Part shown: positions 32,572 to 42,018 of the stretch, piece after piece
How positions within the stretch are numbered: position 1 is the stretch's first letter
Layout: every line of letters starts with the position of its first letter
From: Candidatus Aenigmatarchaeota archaeon
Lineage (GTDB): Archaea > Aenigmatarchaeota > Aenigmatarchaeia > GW2011-AR5
Assembly (NCBI GenBank): GCA_016187335.1
Contig: JACPJW010000002.1
Span: forward strand, 32,510 to 96,509
Reading direction: 5' to 3'
DNA length: 64,000 bases
Position numbers and translations under genes: made by a program
The notes under the pieces: model-generated
The model's input: only the letters and a program-made list of their open reading frames with translations
What the model was told of the DNA's origin: nothing
Database searches by the model: none

Positions 32572-34038
32572 TTACTTCTTGCCGTAGCTGTAAGGCTTCT
32601 TCTCTATGAAGTTCCTGTATATGTAATAGCCGCCGCCCACGACGACAACTATGCCGACAAGCCATATCAGCATGTCAACAATGCTGGAGGGAAGCTGGAA
32701 TCCGCCTGTCTGGTTTCCTGTCGCGTTCTGTTGCTGCTGCGCCGCTTGCTGCGCTGCCTGATCTGCTGCCGCCTGCGCTTCTGCTGTTTTCTCGCCGCTT
32801 ATCGCGAACGTGCTCAGGCCAGGTAATGAAGCCGAGTAGTAAACATAAGTCTCGTCATCGGTCAGCTTTGTCGTGTCCATCTTGTCCCATTGCGCTGTAT
32901 ATCTGTACAATGCCACGGTGCTGTCGTTGATGCCGTTCGCGGTTACCCAGCTTTTTTCAACCCTGAATTCGAGCTTTGCTGATTTTACGTTGGCATCGGT
33001 AAGGTTCTCCTTTGAAATGGTCAGGTACTGGAATACGTTTCCCGGCGCGGTATTGCCCGAAGGCGCGGACGATTTTTCAATGATTATTTTCACGTTGTTT
33101 GCAGTCACGCCGACAGAAACTTCTATTTTTCTTACGTTGGTTTCCGTCGCCGTCAGATCTGTTGATGACGTCGAGCCGCCGGATATCGAAGTTATCGTTA
33201 TGGCTGCCTTCCCCGTGCTGTATATTTTTGTCGTTGATGGAGCAACTCCGCTGCCGCTGCTGCTGCTTGATGATGAGGAAGATGAGCTGCTGCCTGTGCC
33301 GCACGTGCTGTTTCCTGTCACGCTCACGGACGCGACGCCCGTGCTGCCGCCGAGGTCAAATGTTACGGTCTTGGTTCCCGTGAAGCATGTGGTATGCGCA
33401 ATGGTGATAGAAAGCGTTTTCGTGCTTGACCCACTAACGGTTGTTCCTGAAGACGTTAGAACGTCTCCGCTGCTCCTTGTCAGTTCCGTAGGAAGGTTAA
33501 CGGCATAAGACGTTGAGACGTCGCTGGACTGGGGATTCTGTATATTTACGGTAAGCGAGAAAGTCTGGCCCTGCGTGACCGAAGCCGAGGAAGGCGTTGC
33601 CGTTACCGTAAGGTCCGAAGGCGATATGAATTCCAGAATTGCTGATGATGAATCAACAGAGCCGTCGGGTGTTGTTCCGCGCGCATAATAAGTATAAGTC
33701 CCCGACGTTCCGGCGGTCACCGTGAATGATTTCGTAGAGCCTGCCGAAAATCCGCTGTACTGGCCCGAAGCAGGGTCGTTTACCGTAAGGGACGGTGACG
33801 AAACAAGGGAAAGCGTGCTGACCGTGCACGAGCTTCCGGAAGTCGGGACGTTTATTGTCACGCCAGTTCCCGTCGTCGCGCGCGATGCAGACGCTGAAGG
33901 CGCCGACACTGTAAGGCACTGCGCCCCGAATGCAAGGGATGAAAGCAGCGTGACGCTTAAAATCGAAACGGCAAAGATTGCCAAAGCAGAAACATAATTC
34001 ATTTCATTCACAATTTTTGTCCTTGTTTTCTGATTCAT
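32572..34038 (-). CDS. Ser/Thr-rich surface protein with PGF-pre-PGF-like domain
   Basis: A 488-residue envelope protein. A signal peptide (VSALAIFAVSILSVTLLSSLAFGA) is followed by two or three immunoglobulin-like beta domains, a run of serines near residue 255, and a domain of the archaeal PGF-pre-PGF type (FRVEKSWVTANGINDSTVAL, then LPGLSTFAISGE). A Gln/Ala linker leads to a C-terminal membrane helix (MLIWLVGIVVVVGGGYYIY) with basic tail. No PGF sorting signal is seen, so it is retained by the helix. GTGAGG upstream of ATG 34038 fits as SD; ATG 34002 is an alternative. Confidence 0.75.
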   Translation of the reverse strand: MNQKTRTKIVNEMNYVSALAIFAVSILSVTLLSSLAFGAQCLTVSAPSASASRATTGTGVTINVPTSGSSCTVSTLSLVSSPSLTVNDPASGQYSGFSAGSTKSFTVTAGTSGTYTYYARGTTPDGSVDSSSAILEFISPSDLTVTATPSSASVTQGQTFSLTVNIQNPQSSDVSTSYAVNLPTELTRSSGDVLTSSGTTVSGSSTKTLSITIAHTTCFTGTKTVTFDLGGSTGVASVSVTGNSTCGTGSSSSSSSSSSSSGSGVAPSTTKIYSTGKAAITITSISGGSTSSTDLTATETNVRKIEVSVGVTANNVKIIIEKSSAPSGNTAPGNVFQYLTISKENLTDANVKSAKLEFRVEKSWVTANGINDSTVALYRYTAQWDKMDTTKLTDDETYVYYSASLPGLSTFAISGEKTAEAQAAADQAAQQAAQQQQNATGNQTGGFQLPSSIVDMLIWLVGIVVVVGGGYYIYRNFIEKKPYSYGKK

Positions 34039-34086
34039 TTTTCTTGTCCTCACTTTCTTTCTATTTGATTCGTTTCCAATGGATTC

Positions 34087-37000
34087 TTATGGCGCAGGAC
34101 CGCCGCCCCCTCCGCCACCGCTTCCGAACGAGCATCCCTGGCAGACGAAGACATTGCCAAGGAATGCCTGCTCCGTGGAGCCGCCGGATGTTATGGCGCC
34201 CTTTATCTCGTTAGGCATGCCTGACCTCCATCCGCCTGTTCTTGTGACATTGAACGCCGCGCAGCCGCTCGGTCCCGTGAGCACGCTGAGCGTGACGCTG
34301 TTCGTGAACGGGTCAAACATCGTAAGGTTCTCCGTAGTCGGCGGTCCGTTGAAGCTGAAGCTCTGCGTTGTCACGTTGGTCACGTTCGCGCCTATGAGCG
34401 GCGTTTCGGGCCTTGAATACGTGAAAGCGCACGCCCTGACCGTGATATTTCTTGAGTCAGTCGCCGAGTTGCTTGCTATGACCGTTGTAGGAGAGCCCTC
34501 GTTGCGCTTTCCTAAAATGATTTTCATGACAGTGCTGTTAACGGTCTGGTTGCCGTCTACCTTGTACGCGTCCTGAGGGGAGAAAGCTATCTGCGCCGTC
34601 CAGTTGCCGAATGCCGGCGGAGATCCTACATCTACCATTGTATTGTTCGTGTTCAGGTGCGAGTCATCATCTATGACAAGCTCGGTGAGATGACCACCCG
34701 CTATGGGCGTGAGAGGCCCCCCGAAGGCGTAGCCACCGGCCTGCGTCGCGTTTCTCAATGCAAAGTAATAAAATTCGCTGCTGGAGCTGCTGTTTACAAT
34801 ATCTCCTTGCGTTGACTCGTTCCATGTACCGAGGTAGAAGGTCTCCCCGGTGATTGTCGCGTTGTAAGTTGCGTTATTTGCTGTTCTCGTAAGCGTGATT
34901 ACATGAGGAGCGTAGCCGGATGTTCCGCTGTCTAAATCAGTTCTAAAGGCCTTCACCTCAATAGGCACGCCTTCCGAGAAGTCAGCGATATCTGAATCGC
35001 TGCCGTCCGTGAAGTTCCACATTATGCTGTAAAGCCCGCTTTTGCTGACGTTCAGTTGCAGGAACGCCACGCCGTTGGCATCCGTCGTTGCCGCTGTCTT
35101 TGTGAAATTGCTTGCAGGCAGGAAGTCCTTGAAGCCGAAGCCGCCCCTTCCGCCGCCGAAGTCCTCCTGCTGTATCATCTGGAAAACGTCCATTATCACG
35201 CTGGGCTTTGCCGCTGTTCCCTGCTTCACGACGAAAGGTATCGTTGCTATCGTGTTCACGGCATGCTGGCCGCCGAAGCCCGAGCCGCGGTCGCTCTCGG
35301 TTATCGTGCTGTTAAGCAGCTTTACGTAGCCGCACTCTTCCACTTTTACAAGATAAAGTCCGCCGAAGCCCGCTGATGCAAGGGAGCGGTTGTTCGCGTT
35401 TACAACAGCTATGCGGTTGCTGTTGTTTATAACAAGGGTGTCGTAAACGCCTGCTGTTGCATTGTCCAAAGCAACCAAAGTCGTAGTGGCATTATAGGTT
35501 ATGCGCTGGTCGCCTCCCATACCGAAGCGCGTCACGTTGAAACTATTGATTACGCATACGCGCCCGGATTTTGAAGTCGTACTCTTAAAACTGGCATTTA
35601 TCGCTGTTAAGACTACCTTGTGGTTGTTGTAGAAGTTTGTAACATTGGTGGCGTCACTCCCGTCGGCTTCCACTCCGAAGTTCGACATCAGCGCGCCTTC
35701 CGTGTCCGGCACTGCTATTGACAGCTTTGAAGCCGTGCCAAACATCATGACGTCAACGGATTCGTTGAGGTAGTTGTGAACCTTGATGATTATCATGTTG
35801 AAGCCCTTCCTGAGGTTTGACGGAACAGTGAATGTGACGTTCCACCGCTCGAAATCGTTCCAGCCTATGTGAGCGGAATTGTTCCATCCGTCCGATTTCT
35901 TGCTGTAATTGGTAATAGTTGCGTCCTGGATAGAGCCTTCCCAAGGCAGCCCTACCTGCACCGTGAAGTTCAGCAGGCTTGTCGTAACGTTCGTCCTTGC
36001 CATGATGTTGTACGTCACTGCCTGCCCTGCCGTAAGCGCCTGCTGCGGGTTTCCGGACTGGAAATCAGGGAACGCGTCAAATGCCACTACCATGAAGCCG
36101 CCGAAACTTGTATCGCATACGTCATCAGCGGCGTTAGTGTTGTTGTTATCGTCGCACACGCGTATAATCAGGTTATTGAATCCGTTGAACCACTTGCCGC
36201 CTAGGCTTGAAAATGCCGTTGCTGAAAGGTTGAAGTTCACTACGCCGTTCGTGATGTTGTAGGTTGTTACAAGCCCCGGCACGAATTTCGGCCCTCTGGA
36301 AGGGTCGAAACTCTCAAGCCGCACTATGCTGACCGTGCCGTTCACCGTGCTGTTCCTTGTGTTCAGATTCTTCACACCGCTTATCGTTATATTCAGCAGG
36401 GAAGTCGGCGCGACGAAAGATCCTCCCGTGCCCGTGGAACCGACAGCTGCTATCTGCGGGAAGAACGACAGCTGCCTGCACTCAAACCCTCCAGGCAGCG
36501 TATCATATTTGCCGTCAGCCGTCGTGATGTTGACAAGCATGAAATGGAATCCGGACAGCGAGCCTGAAAAGTTCAGCGTCATGTTGCCGACGCCGTTGCT
36601 GTCCGTAGCCGCTGATGATGCTAATGCCACTGAGCTTGCGACGCTTCTTCCCGTCAGTTCCTCGCGCACTTCCTGTATCGAGTTGAACACAACATTTCTT
36701 GCCGCCCCTCGAGTGCGTACATCAAAGATGCGGGCTGAAAAGTTCTGCAGGCCGCTGCACCGGAAATTGCCGCCTTCAAAATTGCCGCCTGGGCTTTCTC
36801 CGGGACCTCCTCCAGGTCCTGCGTCAAACCCGCCGCCGAAGCTGTCAGGAAACACGAAGCCTTCCACGTAGCGCGCAAAATAAAATGCAGTTCCCCTGAT
36901 GATGGTTGAATTGGCAACTGTCGCCTGGAACTCTATCTGGAACGGTCCTGTCCTGTTCTCGGGCAGTTTGAGTTTGAGTTTAGGGTTTGCTGTCGCTGTG

Positions 37001-38625
37001 CCGTTCGTGTAGCCGTCAGCAGGCACAAAAATATTCGTTATCTCGCTCTGCCCGCCGCCGATGAAGTCCATCGGCGTTATCTTTGTGACATTGAAATTGG
37101 TAATCGAGCTTCCTGCAACGGCCGCGCCGCTTGCGGACAGGTTGCGCACCGAGAATTCAAAAGTTGCGTTGTCCCCAGGCATCAGAAATGACAGGAACTC
37201 TTTGCCACCTCCCAGCGATGACACAGGGCTCGGCTTCAGTATGTACGATTGCACGGCGAAATATCCCGTGGCAGCAACGGACATGTTGTTTGTCTGGTTT
37301 GCACCTACTGTTGCATTTACCGTCATCGAATAGATGCCGTCGGTGTTCGGCGCCGCGAACCTTATCTTGCACACGGTTTGTCCCGCGAAAAGATTTGTCG
37401 TTTTATTTGCTAATGCTATTGTAGGCACTGGTTCTGTGCTGCCATTGAGCACGTTCTTCAGCTCCACTGCCCTTAACGCAGTGCAGTTGACATCCGTGCC
37501 GCTGTTTGTAGTTATGCTCCCGTTGAGCAAAATGTCGTTGCCGCTGCTTAAATTGAAAATCAGAACATTGAACTCCACGTTGCCGCCTTTCTGGAAGGCT
37601 GACTGCGAGCCGAAGTCAAAGAAGAAGTCCTTGACTATTTCCATCTTGCCTTCAAGCGCCTGCACGGTCGCTGACGATGTTGACTTGACAATTTTTCCGG
37701 AAGCATTAGCCACGATTTCTATCTTGTACTCGCCCGCAAAGCTGCCGAACTGGCTCGTGTTGAATGTTCCGTTATATGTCCCGTCGGTTCCGGTCCCGTT
37801 GTGGGTCAGCGTCATGTTAACGATGGTGCCGTTCGGCAAGGTTATGAAGGCGTTTACTACCGCATTTGTTATCGCGTTGTTCTCGTCCCTGACCTTGCCC
37901 AGGATTGTTATGCTCTCTCCCTGGCCGAATGACGTTGCCGTGGAATTCGCCGTGTCCTGGATATTTGCAACAGCCACTACCGACGATTTGACCAGGAATA
38001 TGGTTACGCCAACGCCCTCGTCAAAGAAGATTACGTATCTGCCGTCGGCTGCGGCGGGCACGGTTATGTTGTATAAAATTGTGTTCGTGTTTATGCTCGT
38101 GGTCAGGTTTGCTATGCCCCATCCCGTGGAAACTAAGCCGTTCGGGTTGAATATCGACAGGTTCGGGACAGTCGGCGATGTTCCCACGAACGAAACGTTT
38201 AATTCGAAGTAGGAGCCGTTTGCGAAAGGCGGCCTCTTGTTGGTGAAGTTGAAAGTGGCATTAGCGAGAGAACCCACCTTTATCTCAATGTTTTCCCTGA
38301 TTACCGTTCCGTTATTCAGGGTTACGTTAAGGCTTACGTTGTATCTTCCTGTTGTGTTCGGCGTCGTGACATTGAATTCATAGAATCCTAGGCTGGAGAA
38401 GTTGGCGGAAAAAACGGTGAAATTTGAGCTGCCCAGATACCCCGTGACGTTTGTATAATTGCCCAGGGACGAATTGTCAAATTTTATGTACCCCTTCACC
38501 GTCAGGTTTGTGCCGTTGCGCGTGTAAAGCTTCGCGTCGGCGTCAATGTAGTCGGCGAAAGCCAGAGAACTTGCCAAAAGAACTAAAAATACTGTGAACA
38601 TTACGGGAAAATTACTGCGTTTCAT
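34087..38625 (-). CDS. Giant Asn/Thr-rich surface protein (1512 residues)
   Basis: Signal peptide FPVMFTVFLVLLASSLAFA is followed by a long chain of immunoglobulin-like and carboxypeptidase-regulatory-like beta domains with very many N-x-S/T sequons, as in N-glycosylated S-layer or adhesin proteins. It has few cysteines until a final CQGC and ends in seven glycines and PAP, without a membrane helix. AAGTGATGG before ATG 38625 acts as SD; the frame opens upstream at 38721. The 488-residue anchored protein follows after 48 nt and may hold this one at the cell surface. Confidence 0.78.
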   Translation of the reverse strand: MKRSNFPVMFTVFLVLLASSLAFADYIDADAKLYTRNGTNLTVKGYIKFDNSSLGNYTNVTGYLGSSNFTVFSANFSSLGFYEFNVTTPNTTGRYNVSLNVTLNNGTVIRENIEIKVGSLANATFNFTNKRPPFANGSYFELNVSFVGTSPTVPNLSIFNPNGLVSTGWGIANLTTSINTNTILYNITVPAAADGRYVIFFDEGVGVTIFLVKSSVVAVANIQDTANSTATSFGQGESITILGKVRDENNAITNAVVNAFITLPNGTIVNMTLTHNGTGTDGTYNGTFNTSQFGSFAGEYKIEIVANASGKIVKSTSSATVQALEGKMEIVKDFFFDFGSQSAFQKGGNVEFNVLIFNLSSGNDILLNGSITTNSGTDVNCTALRAVELKNVLNGSTEPVPTIALANKTTNLFAGQTVCKIRFAAPNTDGIYSMTVNATVGANQTNNMSVAATGYFAVQSYILKPSPVSSLGGGKEFLSFLMPGDNATFEFSVRNLSASGAAVAGSSITNFNVTKITPMDFIGGGQSEITNIFVPADGYTNGTATANPKLKLKLPENRTGPFQIEFQATVANSTIIRGTAFYFARYVEGFVFPDSFGGGFDAGPGGGPGESPGGNFEGGNFRCSGLQNFSARIFDVRTRGAARNVVFNSIQEVREELTGRSVASSVALASSAATDSNGVGNMTLNFSGSLSGFHFMLVNITTADGKYDTLPGGFECRQLSFFPQIAAVGSTGTGGSFVAPTSLLNITISGVKNLNTRNSTVNGTVSIVRLESFDPSRGPKFVPGLVTTYNITNGVVNFNLSATAFSSLGGKWFNGFNNLIIRVCDDNNNTNAADDVCDTSFGGFMVVAFDAFPDFQSGNPQQALTAGQAVTYNIMARTNVTTSLLNFTVQVGLPWEGSIQDATITNYSKKSDGWNNSAHIGWNDFERWNVTFTVPSNLRKGFNMIIIKVHNYLNESVDVMMFGTASKLSIAVPDTEGALMSNFGVEADGSDATNVTNFYNNHKVVLTAINASFKSTTSKSGRVCVINSFNVTRFGMGGDQRITYNATTTLVALDNATAGVYDTLVINNSNRIAVVNANNRSLASAGFGGLYLVKVEECGYVKLLNSTITESDRGSGFGGQHAVNTIATIPFVVKQGTAAKPSVIMDVFQMIQQEDFGGGRGGFGFKDFLPASNFTKTAATTDANGVAFLQLNVSKSGLYSIMWNFTDGSDSDIADFSEGVPIEVKAFRTDLDSGTSGYAPHVITLTRTANNATYNATITGETFYLGTWNESTQGDIVNSSSSSEFYYFALRNATQAGGYAFGGPLTPIAGGHLTELVIDDDSHLNTNNTMVDVGSPPAFGNWTAQIAFSPQDAYKVDGNQTVNSTVMKIILGKRNEGSPTTVIASNSATDSRNITVRACAFTYSRPETPLIGANVTNVTTQSFSFNGPPTTENLTMFDPFTNSVTLSVLTGPSGCAAFNVTRTGGWRSGMPNEIKGAITSGGSTEQAFLGNVFVCQGCSFGSGGGGGGGPAP

Positions 38626-38789
38626 TCCATCACTTGAAAATAATGCTAACAAAAGATGGTTTTGGGCGGTATAAATAGTTTTTAAACTACGCCGGAAAAG
38701 AAAAAAGTATGAATTTATCATACTTAAAACCGGAGCGGAAAAATCCGGATTCTTCCGCGCCTTTAATTATCTGAAAGCAAAATGTAATC

Positions 38790-40202
38790 ATGCTCCGACC
38801 CGCGCGCCTGGTGAAGCTGTACTGCTTCTTTCCGAAAAAATCTGCCGGTGTAGTCGCCGAAAGGCTTCAGGACATCGGACTTGTGCACCTGTTTGACATA
38901 AAGGAAGAGGACCGCTCCCTGAGGCCGCTGGCTGCTGCAAGCAGAAAAGAATCCGGTGAATTGAAAGAAAAACTGAAAAAATATTTGGCCGGGATGAAAA
39001 AAGAAAAGCCTCTTGAAATGCTGATAGGCCCCGGATACGTTGAACTGGGCAAAAAGAAAGACGCCGAGCTTATTGGAGAGGCAAAAAGCCTTGTGAAAGA
39101 AATTGAGAAAAGCGGGGATGGCGGAAGAAAGAGGCTCTACAGCAGGGTGCTGTCCGTGGCCGAAAGCCTTGAAGACCTTGAAAAAAGGCTTGACGCCATG
39201 GAAAAATTCGGTTCGACGCAGCGGACAGCTTCTTTCGCCTGCTTTGTGAAAGAAGAAAATGTGCCCGACGTCACGAACACCCTTGACGCAGTGGCAAAAG
39301 GCAAGTTCGCCTTTGAAGTGAAAAAAGCCGGCGATAAAGCCCCGACGCTGCTTGACAATGCAGCAATTGTAAAGCCCTTTGAAATCCTGACGGAAAGCTA
39401 CGGGATGCCGCCGTATAATGGGTTTGACCCGACCTTGCTGCTGGCAGTGACGTTCACGCTGTTCTTCGGCATCATGTTTCCCGACGCAGGCTACGGAGCT
39501 GTCATCGCGGCGATGAGCGCCCTGGCGTATTATATAACAAGGAAGGCGTCAAGATTCGCCAGAAATTTAAACATCATACTGGTTTATTGCGGGCTTTCCT
39601 CAGTTGTCTTTGGCCTTTTTTTCGGCGAGCTTTTCGGTGTAAAAATACAGCCAATCCTTTTTGAGCCGACAAGGGACCTGATAGCGATATTCCTGATTTC
39701 AATAATCATAGGCATTGTCCACCTTTCTGCCAGTCTTGCATCAAGAGCGGCTGTGGAAAAGGAAAAGATTTATTCCCTTAGTGTCCTGGCTGCTCTCTGG
39801 TCTGCCGTGCTGTTCGCCTACTCAAGAGAAATGATTTATTTGGGATTGTTCGCCGCGGCTTTTGCCGTAATGCTCCACAAAAAGGGATTTTACGCTGCGA
39901 AGGATATTGCGGGGATTTTCACGAGAATCCTGTCCTACCTGAGAATAGGAATCCTGAGCATAGCCCACATATCGGTGTCAAGGGTTTTCGTGAACATAGC
40001 AATAAGCGCGCCGAAAACCCTTGAAGGGGTATTGCTTGCGGCGTTCCTCATAGTAATCGGCGTGTCCCTCTCGTTTGCCATAGGCGTCGCCGTCGTGTTC
40101 CTTCAGTCGCTGCGCCTCGAGTGGCTTGAGTTCTTCGGCGAGCTGGAAATGGGCGGCACAAAGTTCGAGCCGTTCCGCCGCAGGAAGGAATATTTGTATT
40201 AG
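38790..40202 (+). CDS. atpI: V/A-type ATP synthase subunit I (short form)
   Basis: The membrane stator subunit (a/I subunit) that carries protons or sodium ions to the rotor. The N-terminal cytosolic half has family segments (VKLYCFFPKKSAGVVAERLQ) but is shorter than usual: 470 residues against about 620-700. The membrane half contains MPPYNGFDPTLLLAVTFTLF, FGIMFPDAGYG and the essential arginine in LSYLRIGILSIAH. No other ATPase subunits lie in the window. A TATA-like CTTTAATTATC lies about 25 nt upstream. Confidence 0.9.
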   Translation: MLRPARLVKLYCFFPKKSAGVVAERLQDIGLVHLFDIKEEDRSLRPLAAASRKESGELKEKLKKYLAGMKKEKPLEMLIGPGYVELGKKKDAELIGEAKSLVKEIEKSGDGGRKRLYSRVLSVAESLEDLEKRLDAMEKFGSTQRTASFACFVKEENVPDVTNTLDAVAKGKFAFEVKKAGDKAPTLLDNAAIVKPFEILTESYGMPPYNGFDPTLLLAVTFTLFFGIMFPDAGYGAVIAAMSALAYYITRKASRFARNLNIILVYCGLSSVVFGLFFGELFGVKIQPILFEPTRDLIAIFLISIIIGIVHLSASLASRAAVEKEKIYSLSVLAALWSAVLFAYSREMIYLGLFAAAFAVMLHKKGFYAAKDIAGIFTRILSYLRIGILSIAHISVSRVFVNIAISAPKTLEGVLLAAFLIVIGVSLSFAIGVAVVFLQSLRLEWLEFFGELEMGGTKFEPFRRRKEYLY

Positions 40203-40221
40203 GAGGAATATTTGTATTAGG
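40186..40221 (+). repeat. 18-bp tandem duplication over the atpI stop codon
   Basis: AGGAATATTTGTATTAGG occurs at 40186-40203 and again, without any change, at 40204-40221. The stop codon of atpI lies in the first copy. The end of the second copy forms part of the first hairpin arm of the array downstream. Confidence 0.85.
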
Positions 40222-40398
40222 ATTTGCTCAAGATATGTTACATAATATCACGCAAATCCTATATAGAGAATTGCGTTTCGATGTAGCATAATCAACGCAA
40301 TTCTCTATACTCAAAGACATTAATTTTTGTACAAATAATGTCTTTGGTATATCTGAATGACATTATAATATGTTCAATAAATTATGTCATTCAGTATA
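40218..40398. repeat. Array of four abutting hairpins
   Basis: Four inverted repeats follow each other with 0-2 nt between them. H1: 40218-40227 with 40252-40261 (10 bp, GGATTTGC arms). H2: 40262-40277 with 40294-40309 (16 bp perfect, AGAGAATTGCGTT arms). H3: 40312-40322 with 40336-40346 (11 bp, CAAAGACATTA). H4: 40348-40363 with 40384-40398 (15 bp with one bulge, CTGAATGACAT). The loops of H1 and H2 carry inner stems and related 8-nt tips, GTTACATA and GTAGCATA; H4 has ATATGTTCAATAA. The arms differ in sequence, so structure rather than sequence seems kept. It fills the spacer between atpI and uspA. Confidence 0.8.
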
Positions 40399-40406
40399 TA
40401 TTAAAG
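40395..40406 (+). promoter_or_regulatory. TATA box for uspA
   Basis: TATATATTAAAG lies 22-33 nt before GTG 40428 and overlaps the last arm of hairpin H4. Confidence 0.55.
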
Positions 40407-40427
40407 ATTTCCTGCGCATTGCTAATT

Positions 40428-40844
40428 GTGATAACAAAAATTCTCGTGCCGACGGACGGTTCCGTGTTTTCGCGCAAGGCCTCAAAGCTTGCCATAGACA
40501 TAGCCAAAGCCGCAGGCGCCGAAGTCGTCGCCGTGCATGTAATAGAGGTGAAACCGCCCAAGCTTCTGGAAGGAGCCGACATAGAAAAGCTGAAATCAAA
40601 ACAAGCAGACGTATGCTTCAGGGATTTCGAGGAAGAGGCAAAGAAATCCGGCGTTGCCTTTGATTCGCGGATGCTGGTTTCCAGAAGCGTTTCAAAAACA
40701 ATAATTGAATACATAGACGCGGAAAGCCCCGACATCGTTGTGATGGGCTCCAAGGGCCTTACGGGCCTGAAGAAGATAATGATGGGCAGCGTGACAACGG
40801 CGGTCCTGGAAAAAACTGCCGTGCCGCTGCTCGTGGTGAAGTAA
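40428..40844 (+). CDS. Universal stress protein, UspA family
   Basis: A 138-residue single-domain Usp. It shows ILVPTDGSVFSRKASKLAID at the start and the ATP-binding G-x2-G-x9-G-S motif in MGSKGLTGLKKIMMGSVT. Such proteins bind ATP and respond to stress. The frame is open far upstream through the hairpin array, but the family begins at the ITKILVPTDG block; GTG 40428 fits both the family and the TATA box, giving a leaderless start. Confidence 0.9.
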   Translation: MITKILVPTDGSVFSRKASKLAIDIAKAAGAEVVAVHVIEVKPPKLLEGADIEKLKSKQADVCFRDFEEEAKKSGVAFDSRMLVSRSVSKTIIEYIDAESPDIVVMGSKGLTGLKKIMMGSVTTAVLEKTAVPLLVVK

Positions 40845-40882
40845 ACTTTTTCTCGATGCTGTCGCGGCATTCGCTTTCCGTC

Positions 40883-41977
40883 TTACTTAAGCATGTAGTC
40901 ATCAATATTCTTCTTTGCCTTCTCCCTTTTCTTTTTGTGGTCTTTCAGGAACGCCGCTAATTTCTTTATCAACAGTTCCTTCACTTCGCCCGTGAACATC
41001 GAGCCGTTCCTGTAATTGCTGAAAATTTCTGAGATTTTTTTGTCGCTTTCCTCAAAGAGAAAATACAGGTACTGGCACGCCACGTCCACGTCAGGGTTGC
41101 CGCCCTTCTCCTTGTGTTCCTGTAATGTCCTTCCTCCGCCGGAAAATGCCGAGCGTATTTTTTTCGCGGCTGTCTCCGGGCTGTCGCTGAGAAATATGCA
41201 AGTCTCAGGCTTGCTCCCGCTCATTTTTCCGCCCTGCAGGCCCGGCATGAACTTGTGGTATGTCGATGACGGCTTCACCATGCCGACCTTCTCTGCCAAA
41301 TCACGCGACAGCCGCATGTAAGGGTCCTGGTCGATGCCTATTGGAACCACGGTCGGTTTCGGCCCGCCAAAATCCTGCAGTTGCGGCAGCAGGATGTGCG
41401 CTGCTTGCACGATAGTGTAGAAAATAGCGCCCGGGTTCGTCTCGTTGTCAAAGCCGAATATGGCTTTGATAGTGGAAAATGTCGTGCGCGTCGATAATTT
41501 CACAGCCAGCTCATAAACCCGCTTCTCCTCCGTGGAAACGAAAATGTGCGTCCTGCCTTTCTTGAAGCCTAAAGCAATTATGTCTGGTATCACTTGTTCA
41601 TAGGCAATCTGCGTAGCCTTTTCCAGCGAAGCCTGCTTTTTGAAAACGTAAGTCTCGTCGTTGCTTATTGGAATGAAAACGTCCGCGCCCATATCCTGGA
41701 AGAACAATGCCTGCTTCAGGAACAGCAGGTTTCCCAGATGCGGCGGCCCGCTCGGATTAAAGCCGGTCAGCACAGCGAACCTTTTCTTATTCATGATGGA
41801 ATCGTAGATGCGCTGGAAATTCCTGTGCGCGAACACGATGCCGCGCCTGTACATGGGCGGAAGCTTCTTCCTGTCCATTTTTTTCATGAATTCATCTATC
41901 GGCTCGACGCCGAATTCTTTCATTAAAGCATCGTAGTCTACTTCCCCTTCCACGCCTGAAACGGTTACTTTTGCCAT
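40883..41977 (-). CDS. trpS: Tryptophanyl-tRNA synthetase (archaeal type)
   Basis: Charges tRNA-Trp. A 364-residue enzyme of archaeal/eukaryotic type, with a HIGH-like PSGPPHLGNLLF and a KMSKS-like GGKMSGSKPET. The Trp-binding region includes FGFDNETNPGAIFYTIVQAA. The frame opens at 41986, but GTGATTCTA immediately precedes the ATG at 41977 and serves as SD, so the protein starts MAKVTV. Monocistronic here. Confidence 0.95.
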   Translation of the reverse strand: MAKVTVSGVEGEVDYDALMKEFGVEPIDEFMKKMDRKKLPPMYRRGIVFAHRNFQRIYDSIMNKKRFAVLTGFNPSGPPHLGNLLFLKQALFFQDMGADVFIPISNDETYVFKKQASLEKATQIAYEQVIPDIIALGFKKGRTHIFVSTEEKRVYELAVKLSTRTTFSTIKAIFGFDNETNPGAIFYTIVQAAHILLPQLQDFGGPKPTVVPIGIDQDPYMRLSRDLAEKVGMVKPSSTYHKFMPGLQGGKMSGSKPETCIFLSDSPETAAKKIRSAFSGGGRTLQEHKEKGGNPDVDVACQYLYFLFEESDKKISEIFSNYRNGSMFTGEVKELLIKKLAAFLKDHKKKREKAKKNIDDYMLK

Positions 41978-42018
41978 TAGAATCACTATGTTATTGTTGT
42001 TTATGGTTTTTATTTGGT

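Noticed and set aside
33240..33310. Simple repeat of serine codons in the 488-residue surface gene considered as a DNA repeat element
   Set aside because: It is an in-frame polyserine linker, common in surface proteins, with no feature outside the coding role.
40338..40427. N-terminal extension of the UspA frame
   Set aside because: It would be translated from the hairpin array; the family starts at the ILVPTDGS block and the TATA box fits GTG 40428.
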